Part shown: positions 45,633 to 57,620 of the stretch, in pieces
Position numbering within the stretch: position 1 is the first letter of the stretch
How the letters are laid out: every line of letters starts with the position of its first letter
Source of the DNA: Monilinia fructicola
Taxonomy: Eukaryota > Ascomycota > Leotiomycetes > Helotiales > Sclerotiniaceae
DNA length: 64,000 nucleotides
Reading direction: 5' to 3'
Assembly: GCA_008692225.1 (NCBI GenBank)
Contig: VICG01000001.1
Span: forward strand, 2,767,501 to 2,831,500
Position numbers and translations under genes: made by a program
Notes under the pieces: generated by a model
Database searches by the model: none
Seen by the model: the letters and a program-made list of their open reading frames with translations, nothing else
What the model was told of the DNA's origin: nothing

Positions 45633-46649
45633 ATGTCGTCAGGAGGAGTATTCAAGTCCCCTCTTACGAGCGAGAACACCATCACAACACCAGCGACTGA
45701 TCCTAAGGAACAGAAACCTGCAAATCCACACAAAATTTTCACAAGGAAATGCAACATTATTCTTGGTCTGATCGTCCTCTTTCTCCTCGCGATCGGCTTG
45801 GCACTTGGTCTCACATTCGGTCTACGCCATCGCCACCCCTCCCCCCCGAGCTCCAGTCCAACCCCACCATCACTCCCGCCCCCTCCTACCAATGTTTCCT
45901 ATTGGGCCCCAAACACTAATGCTTCCAATACCTGGAACATCAATCTACTCACGCAACTGGATCCCGTTAACATCTACCCGAATACCACAATCTACGACAT
46001 CGATCTCTTCCTCTCCACCAATAGCACGCCCTCCATCATCCGTACCTTACATTCGAAATCCCACAAAGTCATATGCTATTTCTCAGCCGGCACCATCGAA
46101 ACCTTCCGCCCCGACACGGATCGCTTCCTCCCTTCGGACTACGGCAAGCAACTCCCCGACTGGCACAACGAATATTGGGCCAACATTTCCTCGCCAAATG
46201 TGCGCTCGATCATGCTGTCGCGGCTGGATCTGGCGGTCAATCAGTCATGCGACGCGGTGGATCCCGACAACGTGGACGGGTACTCGAACGACAACGGGCT
46301 TGGACTCACGGAAGATGACTCTATCGATTTCATGCAGTGGCTGGCGGGCGAGGCCCACGGACGAGGCATGGGGATTGGCCTGAAGAACGCAGGCGAGATC
46401 ATCGATCGAGTGTTAGACAACGTGCAGTTTGCTGTCAACGAGCAGTGCGTGCAGTATCAGGAGTGTGACACTTGGCAGGTATTCATTGACCATGGCAAGC
46501 CCGTATTCAATATCGAATACCCCAAGGATGCGCCGGCCGTTAGCCAGGTCGAGAAGAAGGATGTGTGCGATGGCTCCAACATACATGCGGATGGCTTTTT
46601 CACCATCATCAAGAAGATGGAGCTGGATGATTGGGTGGAGGCCTGCTGA
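45633..46649 (+). CDS. ega3: Membrane-anchored endo-alpha-1,4-galactosaminidase Ega3 (GH114)
   Basis: Cleaves alpha-1,4-linked galactosamine in deacetylated galactosaminogalactan. A single exon of 338 aa from the ATG at 45633. The frame is open upstream to 45471, but that part lacks conserved features. A short cytoplasmic N-terminus is followed by one helix (about residues 42-65, NIILGLIVLFLLAIGLALGL) and a Pro/Ser linker, a type II membrane arrangement as in Aspergillus Ega3. The TIM-barrel domain has VICYFSAGTIETFRPD, DPDNVDGYSNDNG with the likely catalytic Asp, GIGLKNAGEI and VFNIEYP with the likely catalytic Glu. The coding part is rich in C- and G-ending codons. It sits between agd3 and sph3, as in A. 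fumigatus. Confidence 0.93.
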   Translation: MSSGGVFKSPLTSENTITTPATDPKEQKPANPHKIFTRKCNIILGLIVLFLLAIGLALGLTFGLRHRHPSPPSSSPTPPSLPPPPTNVSYWAPNTNASNTWNINLLTQLDPVNIYPNTTIYDIDLFLSTNSTPSIIRTLHSKSHKVICYFSAGTIETFRPDTDRFLPSDYGKQLPDWHNEYWANISSPNVRSIMLSRLDLAVNQSCDAVDPDNVDGYSNDNGLGLTEDDSIDFMQWLAGEAHGRGMGIGLKNAGEIIDRVLDNVQFAVNEQCVQYQECDTWQVFIDHGKPVFNIEYPKDAPAVSQVEKKDVCDGSNIHADGFFTIIKKMELDDWVEAC

Positions 46650-48119
46650 GCGAGTCTTGGCATCGTTAATATCCGCAGTGGTCTCAGCATCTTCTTAGCC
46701 TAAATAGAATACGATGTGGCTGAACGGTATCGTGTACCAATGAGTCTTCCCACACGCTTGTTTGCAGCGAACATCACTCTTGTGCAAAGTCAAATATAGT
46801 AACGATGTTTCTAATTGTCTCTCAAGCAAGTCGTACCCCGGAGCAATTGCATGCTTTTTGTGAAAACTTCATCACGAGAGGCGATGGATGATTGTGACGA
46901 AAGAATACAATACTAAGTAGATACCCAGAACTTGTGACGATGTGCAGACTGTCAAGTTAAAGTCTCAAACGTGCATCATTTCTACATTTCCGATTGTCCT
47001 GTTCGGAGAAGAGAGCAAGGGGCATGTGGGGATCCCTGCGCAAATCCCCAATCTCTGACACATAGAAACTCAGTCTATGGACGATGCCCAGAATGTCTGC
47101 AGCACGCAACAATCTATCTACATTCATACAATAAACATACTTTTCAAGGCTGCAGACTAATATCGAAAGGCTCGCAGGATAGATTATCTGTACTGATCGC
47201 GGTAGGGTGCTCTGGGGCTTCCACTTTGGATGGAAACCTAAATGTCCTTGTCCATATCGTGAGATGCAGTGTCAGTTTAATTGATGATGTGCATGAGCCC
47301 TATAGATCAAATGATACTCCAAGTGCGAGGTGCACTTGCCGGCTCTTGCTTTTTGCCCCGGTGTAGAGGAGGATCGACCTTCCTCCTGTGGGTAAATATT
47401 GGTAGCACGGCGAACCTTAGCAGATCAATTTTGCTAAGCGAAGCGATACAACTCTAATCTGACTGCATGAAACGCACGTTAGACCCTGTCAAGCTGCCAC
47501 TAACATTACTAAACTAAAGGAGACCTTCCGATTGTGGGGTCTCCAAAATACATGGTGTTGTGACTTACAAAATGCAACCACTCAGCTGTTGTGGTTCCTG
47601 GTCTAGCCTCCGATAGATTTGATGGCAAAAAGAATGGCAACCATTATATTTTTCAGATCTAATCTTAAATTTCTCACTTCCTTGTATAACGAACAATGTC
47701 ACCTTTATTAGTTGAAGTAGCCTCCTTCGGGAAGAAGGACCAGAGCGTAATTTTTCACTCTCATCATGTCATATTTTGTGATTCCCGCTGACCAGGCTGT
47801 GCTTATCTCACAGGGGGGTGACTCCAGCCGTAAAAAAGGCGCAGGGGTTGCCGCATTGCATGGTCGGTGGAAAAATATTCTCCGGCATTAGCCTCCCAAA
47901 CGACCACATAAAAGTTAAAAGAAAGGATCGTGTTCAACCTAAAAGTATTTACATTATCTTGGCAAAAACGCCAAAAGTCGTATTGCCGGCTCCAATGATC
48001 CCTCGATGCTTCCGCAAAATCCGGTTTCAAAACATGACAATTGAGCGCGAAACGTAGACACTAAACACAATACAGTATCGGACATTGAGAGAGGGTGAAT
48101 TGCCTGTTCCAGATCCTCC
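46650..48119. other. Convergent intergenic region between ega3 and sph3
   Basis: No supported gene; short chance open frames only. Confidence 0.45.
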
Positions 48120-49015
48120 TCAAAGGCTAATAGCTTGAACAAACTGTTCCCAATGATCCCCCAAACTGGTATAGAGAGCTGTAGTCTGATTAGTTATGAA
48201 AAATGTTGCCACGAACGGGTTCAGCTTCTGAATCTCAGCTGCGACGTCGGAATATGTAGTCATCAAGGAATCTGGTACAGAATGCATTAAGCACGCCAAC
48301 CGTCCTCGATCCAGCTTCAGATTTGTAATGGCATTCTCACAACCGTTTTCATGAAATGTCTGGTAAGTTGCTTCGAATACTACAGTAATATCTGGTAAGC
48401 AAGAGCCAGACATCAATCTCCAGTCTGGAATTGTTCCTGGGTTGTGAATGATCTGCTCGGTAACAAACAGTCAGCAATAGGAGAGAATCTTCGGGAATGC
48501 ACGTACAAGATGCTCTGCTCCCAGACCAGAACAGCCTTTTACCGCGGTGTTGATGTTTTCCAAAAATGAAGCATTTGATGTTGTCCATTGGTTCGGAGTT
48601 TCGTCGAAGAATATACCTCGGACACCGAGCCCTTCATCTTCGAGCCTCCAACCCGCGTAAATCATAACATCTTCCAAAACTCTGGAATATTGCCTGGTTG
48701 CATATGCAGTGGATACATAGCCGACAACCGCAACATTGGGGTACAAGTTTAATTTTCGAATTTCTCTTTTGTAGTTACTGTCAAGTAATTGTCCAGGGCC
48801 ATTGTGAGGATTCACCACGACGATGAATTCAACCCTCGGATACGTAGAGATGCTATTGTTCAGTCAGCCCATAATCAATATTTCCAGAGGTACCGTCACT
48901 TCCTGACTTGCCTTCGAAGTAACCGTTCCCATGCACCAGGGGAAGGATAAATGTAAAGGGGAACGAGAACCGTCGATTTGGTAGGTACCAGGGGTTTAGC
49001 TTTCTTGAAGAACAT
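48120..49015 (-). CDS. sph3: Spherulin-4-type glycoside hydrolase Sph3 (GH135)
   Basis: Hydrolyses acetylated galactosaminogalactan and is required for GAG production in Aspergillus. Exons are 49015-48912, 48852-48507 and 48452-48120, 783 nt for 260 aa. The first intron uses a GC donor (CGAAG|GCAAGT); the GT alternative gives a stop at once. Barrel motifs are VLVPLYIYPSPGAW, FIVVVNPHNGPG, VGYVSTAYATR, GIFFDETPNQW with the active-site acidic pair, and the C-terminal ATFFITNQTTALYTSLGDHW. The first ATG of the frame (49015) lies only 13 codons before the barrel. I find no signal peptide or membrane anchor, which Aspergillus Sph3 has, so the 5' end may be incomplete or the protein differently targeted. 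Divergent from uge3. Confidence 0.88.
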
Positions 49016-49446
49016 GGTCGGCCAGGTACCAGCGATGATGGAATAGTTTGACAGGTCTGGGCTGCTGCAACCTAACTTCCGTTTCAAGATTCACTGAAGA
49101 TATCGCAAAGCGTCCCCAAAGAAGAAAGGCAACCTCAAGCCCCTATATTGAAAACTCCGTAAGGGCTGGGTCGGACCAGAGAGATTGCTTAGAATTGAAC
49201 TTCAGGAGTATTGGAACAATGTGGCCCGATATGGCACGCAATGTAATCACGCAAGGTCTTGGTAGTAGTGGGTAGCTGCAATACAGGCGAAAAGCGTGTT
49301 ATAACTATAATTATATACGAGTATTAGCTTAGACGACCTGCCAGTGGAAAAAGGTATAATAGGAACATGTCTAAGCCTTGGTAGTTGGGACCAACGCATT
49401 GAATATATCATACCTTATCTTTACAGGGATTCTACCTACCCACAAT
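49016..49446. promoter_or_regulatory. Bidirectional promoter region sph3 / uge3
   Basis: 431 bp between the two divergent starts, with an AT-rich patch (ATAATTATATACGAG near 49307) that could hold a TATA element. No ATG that could extend sph3 in frame was found on the minus strand between 49016 and about 49300. Confidence 0.45.
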
Positions 49447-50794
49447 ATGCCTGGTTTTACTAATTATTCCACAGATTCGGGTGCCTCGAGTCCTGAGCGC
49501 ATCTTCTCTGGCAATGAAAGCAATGCTCTAGGTACTCCTTTGACAGAAAGGTCTCTATTATTTGACGTCGATGATATCGATTTTGCAGTTAGAAATGTAG
49601 TTAAAGATCAATGGATATTGGTTGTTGGGGGTTTGGGGTTCATTGGTAGTCACACGGTTTGGGAACTAGCCAAAGCTGGATACAATGTAATGATATCACT
49701 CTCAACTTCCTTGATAATAGCTAATCATTCGGAAGGTGGCCGTGGTCGACAATCTCAGTAACTCATTCTTCACTGTCTTTGAAAAGCTCGAGTTGATGGT
49801 CAGCCAGCATTACAATCTCCAGGGCAAACATGGATACCGACCATCACTCAAGTTCCACGATGCCGACTTCAGAAACATTGACAAAATGAATACGATACTC
49901 GAAGAATACGATTATCCCGGTGTAATGAGCTTTAATTCGAGTTCCGACACCCTTTGCAATGGTCAGCGATCATACATCTCAGGTGTAATACACTTCGCCG
50001 CGTACAAAGCCGTCGAAGAAAGCATACAGCAGCCCCTGAAATACTACTCGAACAATGTTGGCGGTCTAGTAGATTTCTGTTCTCTCTTGCAACAATTTGG
50101 TATCAAGAAGATGGTATTCAGCTCTTCCGCAACTGTTTATGGAACCGTTGCAGACACTGGAGTACCTCTCCGCGAAGAATATGTAGTGGGATCAGGATGC
50201 GCGGGTCTCACAAACCCCTACGGACGCACAAAATGGATGTGTGAAGCAATCTTGAGCGACCTTGCCCACTCCGATCCCGATTGGGAGATCACTGCACTGC
50301 GCTACTTCAATCCCATCGGATGCGACAAATCAGGCTTGCTAGGTGAAGACCCTCGTGTTGCCGCCACGAATTTGATGCCTGTTGTTTTACGCGTGCTCAC
50401 TGGGGCATTGCCTGCGCTGAGCGTGTATGGCTCGGATTACGATACTCACGATGGTACGGCTGTGAGGGATTATATTCACGTTACTGATCTTGCGCGTGGC
50501 CACTTGGCAGCGCTCAGTAATCGTCCAAATGGTGGGTTCAAAGTTTATAACCTTGGCACTGGTCAAGGATACTCGGTTCTCGATGTGGTGAGTGCGATGG
50601 AGCAGGCTACCAACAGCAAGATTCCCGTCAATATCGTTGGGAGAAGAGGAGGAGATGTTGGAAAGTGTGTAGCGTTAGCAGATAAGGCAGAGAAAGAGTT
50701 GATGTGGAAGACAGAGAAAAGTTTGGCGGATTGCTGTGAAGATCTGTGGCGATTCTTAGAAGGCAGTGCGATTACCAAGGTACAATCATATTGA
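49447..50794 (+). CDS. uge3: UDP-glucose/UDP-GlcNAc 4-epimerase Uge3
   Basis: NAD-dependent sugar-nucleotide epimerase. In Aspergillus the GAG-cluster enzyme makes both UDP-galactose and UDP-GalNAc for the polymer. Exons are 49447-49686, 49736-49919 and 49983-50794, 411 aa. The 63-nt second intron is free of stops, but removing it restores DYPGVIHFAAYKAVEES. The N-terminal 55 residues are polar and extra to the core. NAD binding is WILVVGGLGFIGSH, the catalytic Ser lies in FSSSATVYG, and Tyr/Lys in NPYGRTK; RDYIHVTDLARGHL and the C-terminal RRGGDVGKCVALADKAEKEL complete the family. Its place at the end of the cluster, divergent from sph3, marks it as the GAG epimerase rather than the housekeeping GAL10-type one. 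Confidence 0.93.
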
Positions 50795-51775
50795 TGAGGA
50801 CGAAACGACTAGTCGGCGGGGTAATATCTGTTTTGAGTGTATCCGTAGTTACAAGAATGTATTTAACGTTCTCCTAAAATAAATGTGTTGATGGCTGGTT
50901 ATCAATTTCATTTCAACGCACTGCGTTGACGGCGTGATCTAAAGATAAGACAGCTTACATAAATCCAATCACATGACTTGCGATGGCGCTTCAGAAAGAT
51001 AACCAAGGGGTACAACGTGGAACCAATTTCCAGAAAATTGCAAGATAATCGAGGAATAAGTTGTTGAGCAGATGATAAGAATCCATGGTACTTGAAATTC
51101 TTCACCAAGGAACTGATGTGCCGTGAAGTCTTGAAACTTTTCCAAGTGCGAGATTCTGGATTTTAGACCTGGGAGTTCTACATATTTGTTCTAGTTCTAC
51201 TGTATATTTACACCTCGTCCTCAATCTTTAGAAAGAAGGACGCCGAGAAAGCCACTTGCGACTCTGATACCACACGTATCAATCCCCAACCCGATAGTCA
51301 AGTAACGTTGCGAAGCTACATGTGAGGATTGTTACATATAGGAGAAAGAGGCAGAAGAACAATAAGAGAAGATTAAGGTAACTTGTATTGATGGTGTTAT
51401 GAAAAGTGCCAAAAGCCTTGGAAGTGAATTATCTACATTCTTGGCGGGTATAATTCTCTCATACGCCATGTGCACAATGCACCGTCGAGGCTTATATCCT
51501 CAGATCCTGCTTTTGCTTTCACATATGCTCTGCTAAGAGAAGCAACCCAAATGAATCAATTATAGTACAACCTCATCAAACATACAAAATCTACAATGCA
51601 CGGCTGCCTTGTTGTTTCCCAGCCCAATAACCTGTGTTTGGTGCTGGGGAGAGGAATTCTCTCTCCTTCCCATATTCATATGCTCTTTATTTCCCTCTCG
51701 GGCTCCTGTATAATTTTTTCGGATCAAAAGTTGAGTCCAATTTAGGAAGATCTATGCCGAAGCCATTGATGAAGC
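50795..51775. other. Convergent intergenic region, no gene seen
   Basis: 3' regions of uge3 and of the giant repeat protein gene. AT-rich, with short chance frames only. Confidence 0.45.
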
Positions 51776-54700
51776 TTAAAGCCAGTTAATCTCATCATTG
51801 GAAGTGAAGCTTGGCATATATAATTCCGATGACTCGAGCCTTGGAAGATCTCTTCGGGAGTAATCCGATAATTTCTGAGAATAAGGTGCAATACTCTTGG
51901 CAAAGATATCAGGGCGAGCAATTGTAGCTGATTGATACAGTTTCCAAGTACCGGTAACATCTTCCATTGCAGCATTTGGAGATGCGATCCACAACCTTTC
52001 GACCGGTGAATGATCATTCACTAACGGCTCAACTGTAATTGACTCTGTGAGTGCATCGGTTTCTCCTGAGAATTGATCGTCGTTGAGTAATTCGGCAATT
52101 TGTTCTTCGGTAAGAGTTTCTATATCTGCCATTAACTCTTCGAACGTAGGTTCACGAACGGCAGGTGCCTCTATGACTACCTCTTTCGCTATCGGTTCCT
52201 TAATCGGAGTTTCGGTGAGATCTTGAGTCATGATATCCTGGTTCGCAGGCTTTGCAGCAGAAACACGTAGCCAATTGATATCAACCTTCTTATCTGTATT
52301 CAGTTTGAAAAGTTCCGTAGAAATTAAACCAGGTAGATTGTAAGAGCGAACATCAGGGGCCCTCTTAACACGGTCAGCTTTGAAACCTGCGAACAAATCC
52401 GGTAAAGATTTAGTTGATACCGAAGCTGCCCACATCATAGGTTCTCTTGGGATAGAGGTAATGGGTGTGACAGATAAACGCAACCAGTCAATTTCCAATT
52501 TCGACTCGTGTTGGCATGTGAAGAGTTCGGATGACTCTAGAACTTGGAGAGTAGATGACAGAGTACCAGTGACTCTCTTGATAGGTTCATACATGATGTT
52601 GGAGAACAAGTCCGGAGTAGATGAGCCCTTAGCTTTCCACATCAGAGCATCACTCTGACTGGTAACAGTAGCAACGGGCTTTTGGAAGAGGAGATTGCGG
52701 CTTGTAATTGGCCTACTCGAAGTCTCAAGCCAATTTCTTGGAACGGGAGAGACTGGAGATGGCTGCCAAAGCTCAAAAGATTCTAAAGAAGGCAGTTCCA
52801 TGTTTTTCTGAATAATGACTCTTCGAGAAGATTTGGGTGCCAACTCCTCAACTTGTACATGAATCCCACTTGTCCGTGTAGATGTGGATGAAAATGACCA
52901 CATACCACTAGATCTTTCTGACGTCACGCTAGTTGATTTTGACACCCATAAGTTTGACACGGCCATCTTACTAGCAATTGACATGATTACATGTCCGATA
53001 CAAGCAGGGTGAATATCTACCCCTGTTGAGACGAGAGTAGTACCAAAGAAGACTGGATGAAGAATAGCGGAGTCAAATATAGGACTCTCAACGTTTTCCA
53101 AAGACTGTTGGCAGATATTCCCGGGACTCGACATTATTGATTCACCGGAGAAGGAATGAAGAGATGCAACATCGAGGCTTGAAAGCGATGTTGGTAGTTG
53201 CATCGCGTTCAGCAATAGTAATAATGGATGTCTCTACCTCCTCCTTAGGGGTTCCTGCAGCAATAGCCTCATTTAAAGCATCCTTCCACATGAACGAAAA
53301 TGCCATGGGACGCTGCATTCGTGGCGTGCTCTTACAAATGAATTTGCCCAAAGCTTGGTCCCAATCCTTGACACTGGCCGTGAGACGTAGAAGTTTTGTG
53401 TGCCCCATGGCAGCAGGATGAATATTATCTACGTCCGAGACAAGATTATCGGTAAAGAAAACGGGATGAAGTAGCGCGGGGTTATATACTGCGGAGTATG
53501 TCGGCCCGCCAGAATGATCCTCATTCTCAGTTGCATCTACAGTGCTTTGCTCCAGAAACTCATTCACTGTTTGCGAATCTTCAGCTCGCACTGTCTCCAG
53601 AAGCACAGCCTTAACCGAATCAGGTTCCGAACCATCAGTTAATTCCTGAGAATCTTGCAATCCAGCCATAATAGCTTCGTTCAAAGCATCCTCCCAATTG
53701 GCTCTGAAAGCAACGCTAGGTAAGTATTGATGTCTGAGAGCTCTATGAGCTGGCTTGACAAGCTTCATTGGCACCACAGATCTGCGAAACCTTGGTACAT
53801 GAGATTTGTCTGCGTTGGGTGGGGTTCGTGCCTCGAACAGGTCTCGTGAGGATAAAACGTTTGATTGTCTGAATAAAACTGAGGGCGATATTTTCGGGGT
53901 AGGTGTGAGAGACACCTGACGAACAGGAAGGTTTGACTGATACTTACTTGGGTCAACAGGAGGAGGAGTTGGTGGAATATACTCCCCTTCTTCTTCGCTG
54001 AGAGCGTTTCTCGGATTGAAATAGGACCTAGAGAAAACAGAGATGATGCTTTCGTACTCGTGGAGGCAATTGATGATGCATCCGAGATATCAGGTGATGA
54101 TCTTCCAGAACTTATCTCTGATGCAATCGAAGGACTACTTGGTCGAATTGAAGACTCAGAGATCCAATCATGATCACGCTCCAAGTTTAATAAACCGGGA
54201 CGGCGCCAAAGTTTATTGGATACCAAATTTGAAAGTCTTCCTGTCATATTTCGTACTTTGGAGGTTAAAATCAATGCGGCTGGTTCTAGCTCGGTGGTAC
54301 GGTAATTGACACGAGACAGTGATGGCTGGAATAGACCGTTGACAGCTGTTTCAGTGTTAACAGAACTTGGGGTCCACATCAAAGAGTGGCTAGTGTCTCC
54401 GCTTGATGGGATGGGTTTAATCGTAGTGATATACATCCAGTTCTGGCATATGGATGGCGTGGATTCTTCGAGTGACCACAACTTCTTGGATGAAAGTACA
54501 GGAAGTTCAGGTGAGATCACCCGCTGGACTTTCTTCAGGTCAATAGCCGCTGGCATCTCGGTAGTTGAGCGAAAGTCTTGACGCCTAGCTTCTACAGAGA
54601 AAAGACCAGAAGTCGGAACTTCAACAAATACTGCTGTAGGAGTCCATGTCATAGCTCTTGCCGTGATAGGCAATAACTCGGGCTCGACGTAAACATCCGC

Positions 54701-57552
54701 AACCCTCTCGAATTGCTCCGCAATTTCGCTCTCTTTTTCACCCCAAAGACTGCAGCTAGTAATTTTTGGCATTAATAGAGATGTTCGAGGTTTCATACGA
54801 ATTGTTCCTTGCGATGTTGGGATATATGACTGCCAAATACCTGAACTTGGTTGTGGTAAGCCATACTCAGGTCGCTCAACAGTCGATGTGTTCCTAGTCC
54901 AAAGCAGTGAATATGTGGCTAAATCCCTTGTTGAATCATCTGAAGATTTAAATGACCCAAGGAGGATTTCTTCGTCGGATTCTTCCCCATATTCTTCCTC
55001 AATTTCTTCCTCATATTCTTCCTCGAATGTGCCGAGTGACTCTGTTGTATCAGAACCAACCTCATCATCGGCATTCATATCATCCTCCTGAGAGAACATG
55101 AGAATTGAACTTCTACTCTCGTTGTTGTATTCCTGATAATTCTGATTATTGAACTCTTCATAGTCTTCGTTCTCAGAGGTGAAATCCGTTTCGGAGCTGG
55201 TCTGATAGTGATCATAGTCATCAATAATCTCCTGAGAAGATCGCATTGGCGGTAGGAGGCTGTTTTTCGAGGGAAGACCGGTAGTCTTGAGCAGGGTTGC
55301 GATTTCCCACAAAGTAGTCTCGTCAAATTCATCATCGCTTTCGGTGTCCATCTCGTATTCAAGCTCACCTTCCTCGTCTTCCTCGTCTTCCTCGTCGTAA
55401 TCATCAAAGAACGATGAAGAAGAATATTCTGATTGGGCAAGTTCCAACTGACGGGATCTAGAATTCAATGTTGCGTTCAATGCCGGTCCAGCTTGGAACA
55501 TTGGGTTATATGTTGATTGGGGAACAGCTGTGTCAGATCGCTCTCCCCATGGGAATTGGAATATTCCTAATGTATCGCGTTTATTAGGAAGAGGCTCAGG
55601 GTTCTCGACTACTTGTTGTTAGTAAAACCTTTCTATTTTTAACAATAGGATAGCAATAATCACTTACCAATGTCTGCCAGGACCGTGATACGCTTAGATC
55701 TTCTTGGGGGTCTTTGGGTCACAGGGCGGGCTTTGACGGCAGGCGCTCGGACTGATGTTGATCTCCACAGTTCTTGCGCCAAAACATTGCTGGCTTGAAA
55801 ATTCGAAGATGACTTTGACCATAAATCACGACTGGATATTGACATTTCAATCTCGCTTCGTCGCTGAACAGGCCGAAGATTCTTCGCTGGAGGTTCGGGA
55901 GATGAACTTGATTCCAAGGAGCCCTTGCCATTAGCAGAGCTCCAAAGCAGCGAGACAGCTGCGTTTGGCGATTGCACGCTTGGCTGCCACAATAATTCTG
56001 GGGAATATGGTGAATAATTTAACTGTTCTCTTTCCATAACTTCCTCCTCTTCGCTTTCATATTCGCTGTCTGGCTCGATCTCTGGCTCGCTCTCGGTTGG
56101 AGTAGGGCTTTCAATTGGCTCGTGCGATGCTTTGGGCACCGACAAGAAATTAATACTGCTATTGCGGGAGTGCGAAGCTGTTGGCGCGTTTTCCATGTAA
56201 GACAACTGAGCATTAGCTAGACGCTGTTGCCAAGCACCAAGACTAGAACTTTCTTGAATCTGAGGCAGTACGTCCTCTGCAGATATTTCAGCTTGGCTGT
56301 CTCTCATGCGTTGACGTACGAGTCGGGACGAACTACGGCGTAATCCTAAAGATAATCTATGCGATGGTGACTTTTCCATGATAGATCTTGTCAATTCAGG
56401 GGAAGCCTGGAACTGTGGGGTCCGAATGCCAATTGTAGACATAGAGTCTCGACTGAAATTTTGATTCATTTGTTGCCAATCGTTCTCCTGTTCGCCCATC
56501 TCTCTCTCGAGATTTTCAAGTAATCGTAATCTCTCCATAGCATCGTCGTCGCTAAAGCCTCCAACTTCCGCCGTATCTGGCATTCGACGAAGAATTGACC
56601 CTAATGACGGCCGTCTTTGTTTTTCAATTCGATTCAGTTGGTCTTCGATCTCTTGAAGAGCCTTTGCTGGTGAGTCCAAAGGTGGAGTTGTTTCATCATT
56701 GCGAACAAGAACTGGAGATACTCTTGCACGTGGTAGTCCTAAAGATAAGGCCGTCGGGGGTGTTATTTTTCTAGACCCCAGCTTCGATCGTCGATCAGAG
56801 AAAGCGGGAAGTTCATCACCAATCCGTCGATGCCATGATGGAAGCGAATGTTTTGCTTCAATAGGTAAGCCATTTCTATCGAAAATGAAGGATTCCCCAT
56901 CATCAGCCACTGATTCTGCCCTGGACCTCCGAACTTCATCAGCGTCCATCATGACAACCATGACCTCACCTCCTTCGCCTTCATCATCATCATCGTCATC
57001 GTCGTCCTCTACTAGAACTTCCGACATCCTTTCTAATCTCGCAAGATCAGATGTAAATCTTTGGCTTCTCTGGGGTGAAAATGTAGAATATGATGAGTTT
57101 ATGTATGTATCAGATGCATCTGATGGACTAATTTGGCTCATGTAATTCTCTTGCAAAGGAGTCGATGTTTGAACATTTGCGTTGCGAGAAATACTTGAAA
57201 GCCTTTCACTTCCTACCTTGAGCATATTCGTAGCTGTAGAATTATGACTTGGTACCAACGTCTCCGAGACACTCTCGATTGCATTTGACCGATAAGTTTC
57301 GCGATTCGAGCCGTCAGCTTCTGTCGAGGTTTGTTTGGTCGGATATTCGTGTGGGGTGAGTAAGGCGATGGTGGTTGTTCGTTTGGATATGGGGGTATTC
57401 TGCCCGTCTGTTTCGATCGAACTGGGTAATTTTCTTGCCATGCTCGGAAGATGTGGAACGGATGATCGACGGTTATTGACTAAACTTATCCCTGGTGGAG
57501 CTGGGAACAAGAACTCTATCTTCTCATTAAACGTCATGCTTTTTGGTGTCAT
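51776..57552 (-). CDS. Giant acidic disordered protein with LW/WL repeats, unknown
   Basis: About 1860 aa as I join it: 57552-55668, 55609 to about 54030, about 54027-53239 and 53104-51776. The first intron (GTAAGT..GTAG) is clear. Near 54030 the frame changes at TTTTCTCTAGGTCC without an obvious donor. The third junction uses GAG|GTAGAG and CAACAG. The N-terminal third is Ser/Arg-rich with a run of nine Asp near residue 185, the middle has an Asp/Glu tract (near 55350), and the rest is built from degenerate repeats. Copies include LESSELFTCQ..IDWLRLS, ISTELFKLN..INWLRVS and LPRLESSELY..INWL, alternating with MW..LF blocks, and two ALLHPVFF..IHPA..GH modules. I recognise no enzyme domain. A scaffold bound through repeated aromatic motifs is my inference. 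Confidence 0.62.
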
Positions 57553-57620
57553 TAGGTAGAATTTTCTTCAGGTTTGAAGCTGTATAAATTGGAGGTGGCT
57601 TTGGAAGTGGAGGGAGCTCC

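Noticed and set aside
53107..53240. Second frame break in the giant repeat gene
   Set aside because: Can be explained by a regular intron (GAG|GTAGAG to CAACAG|TCT, with a GCTGAAC branch site) that keeps phase, so I did not count it as a break.
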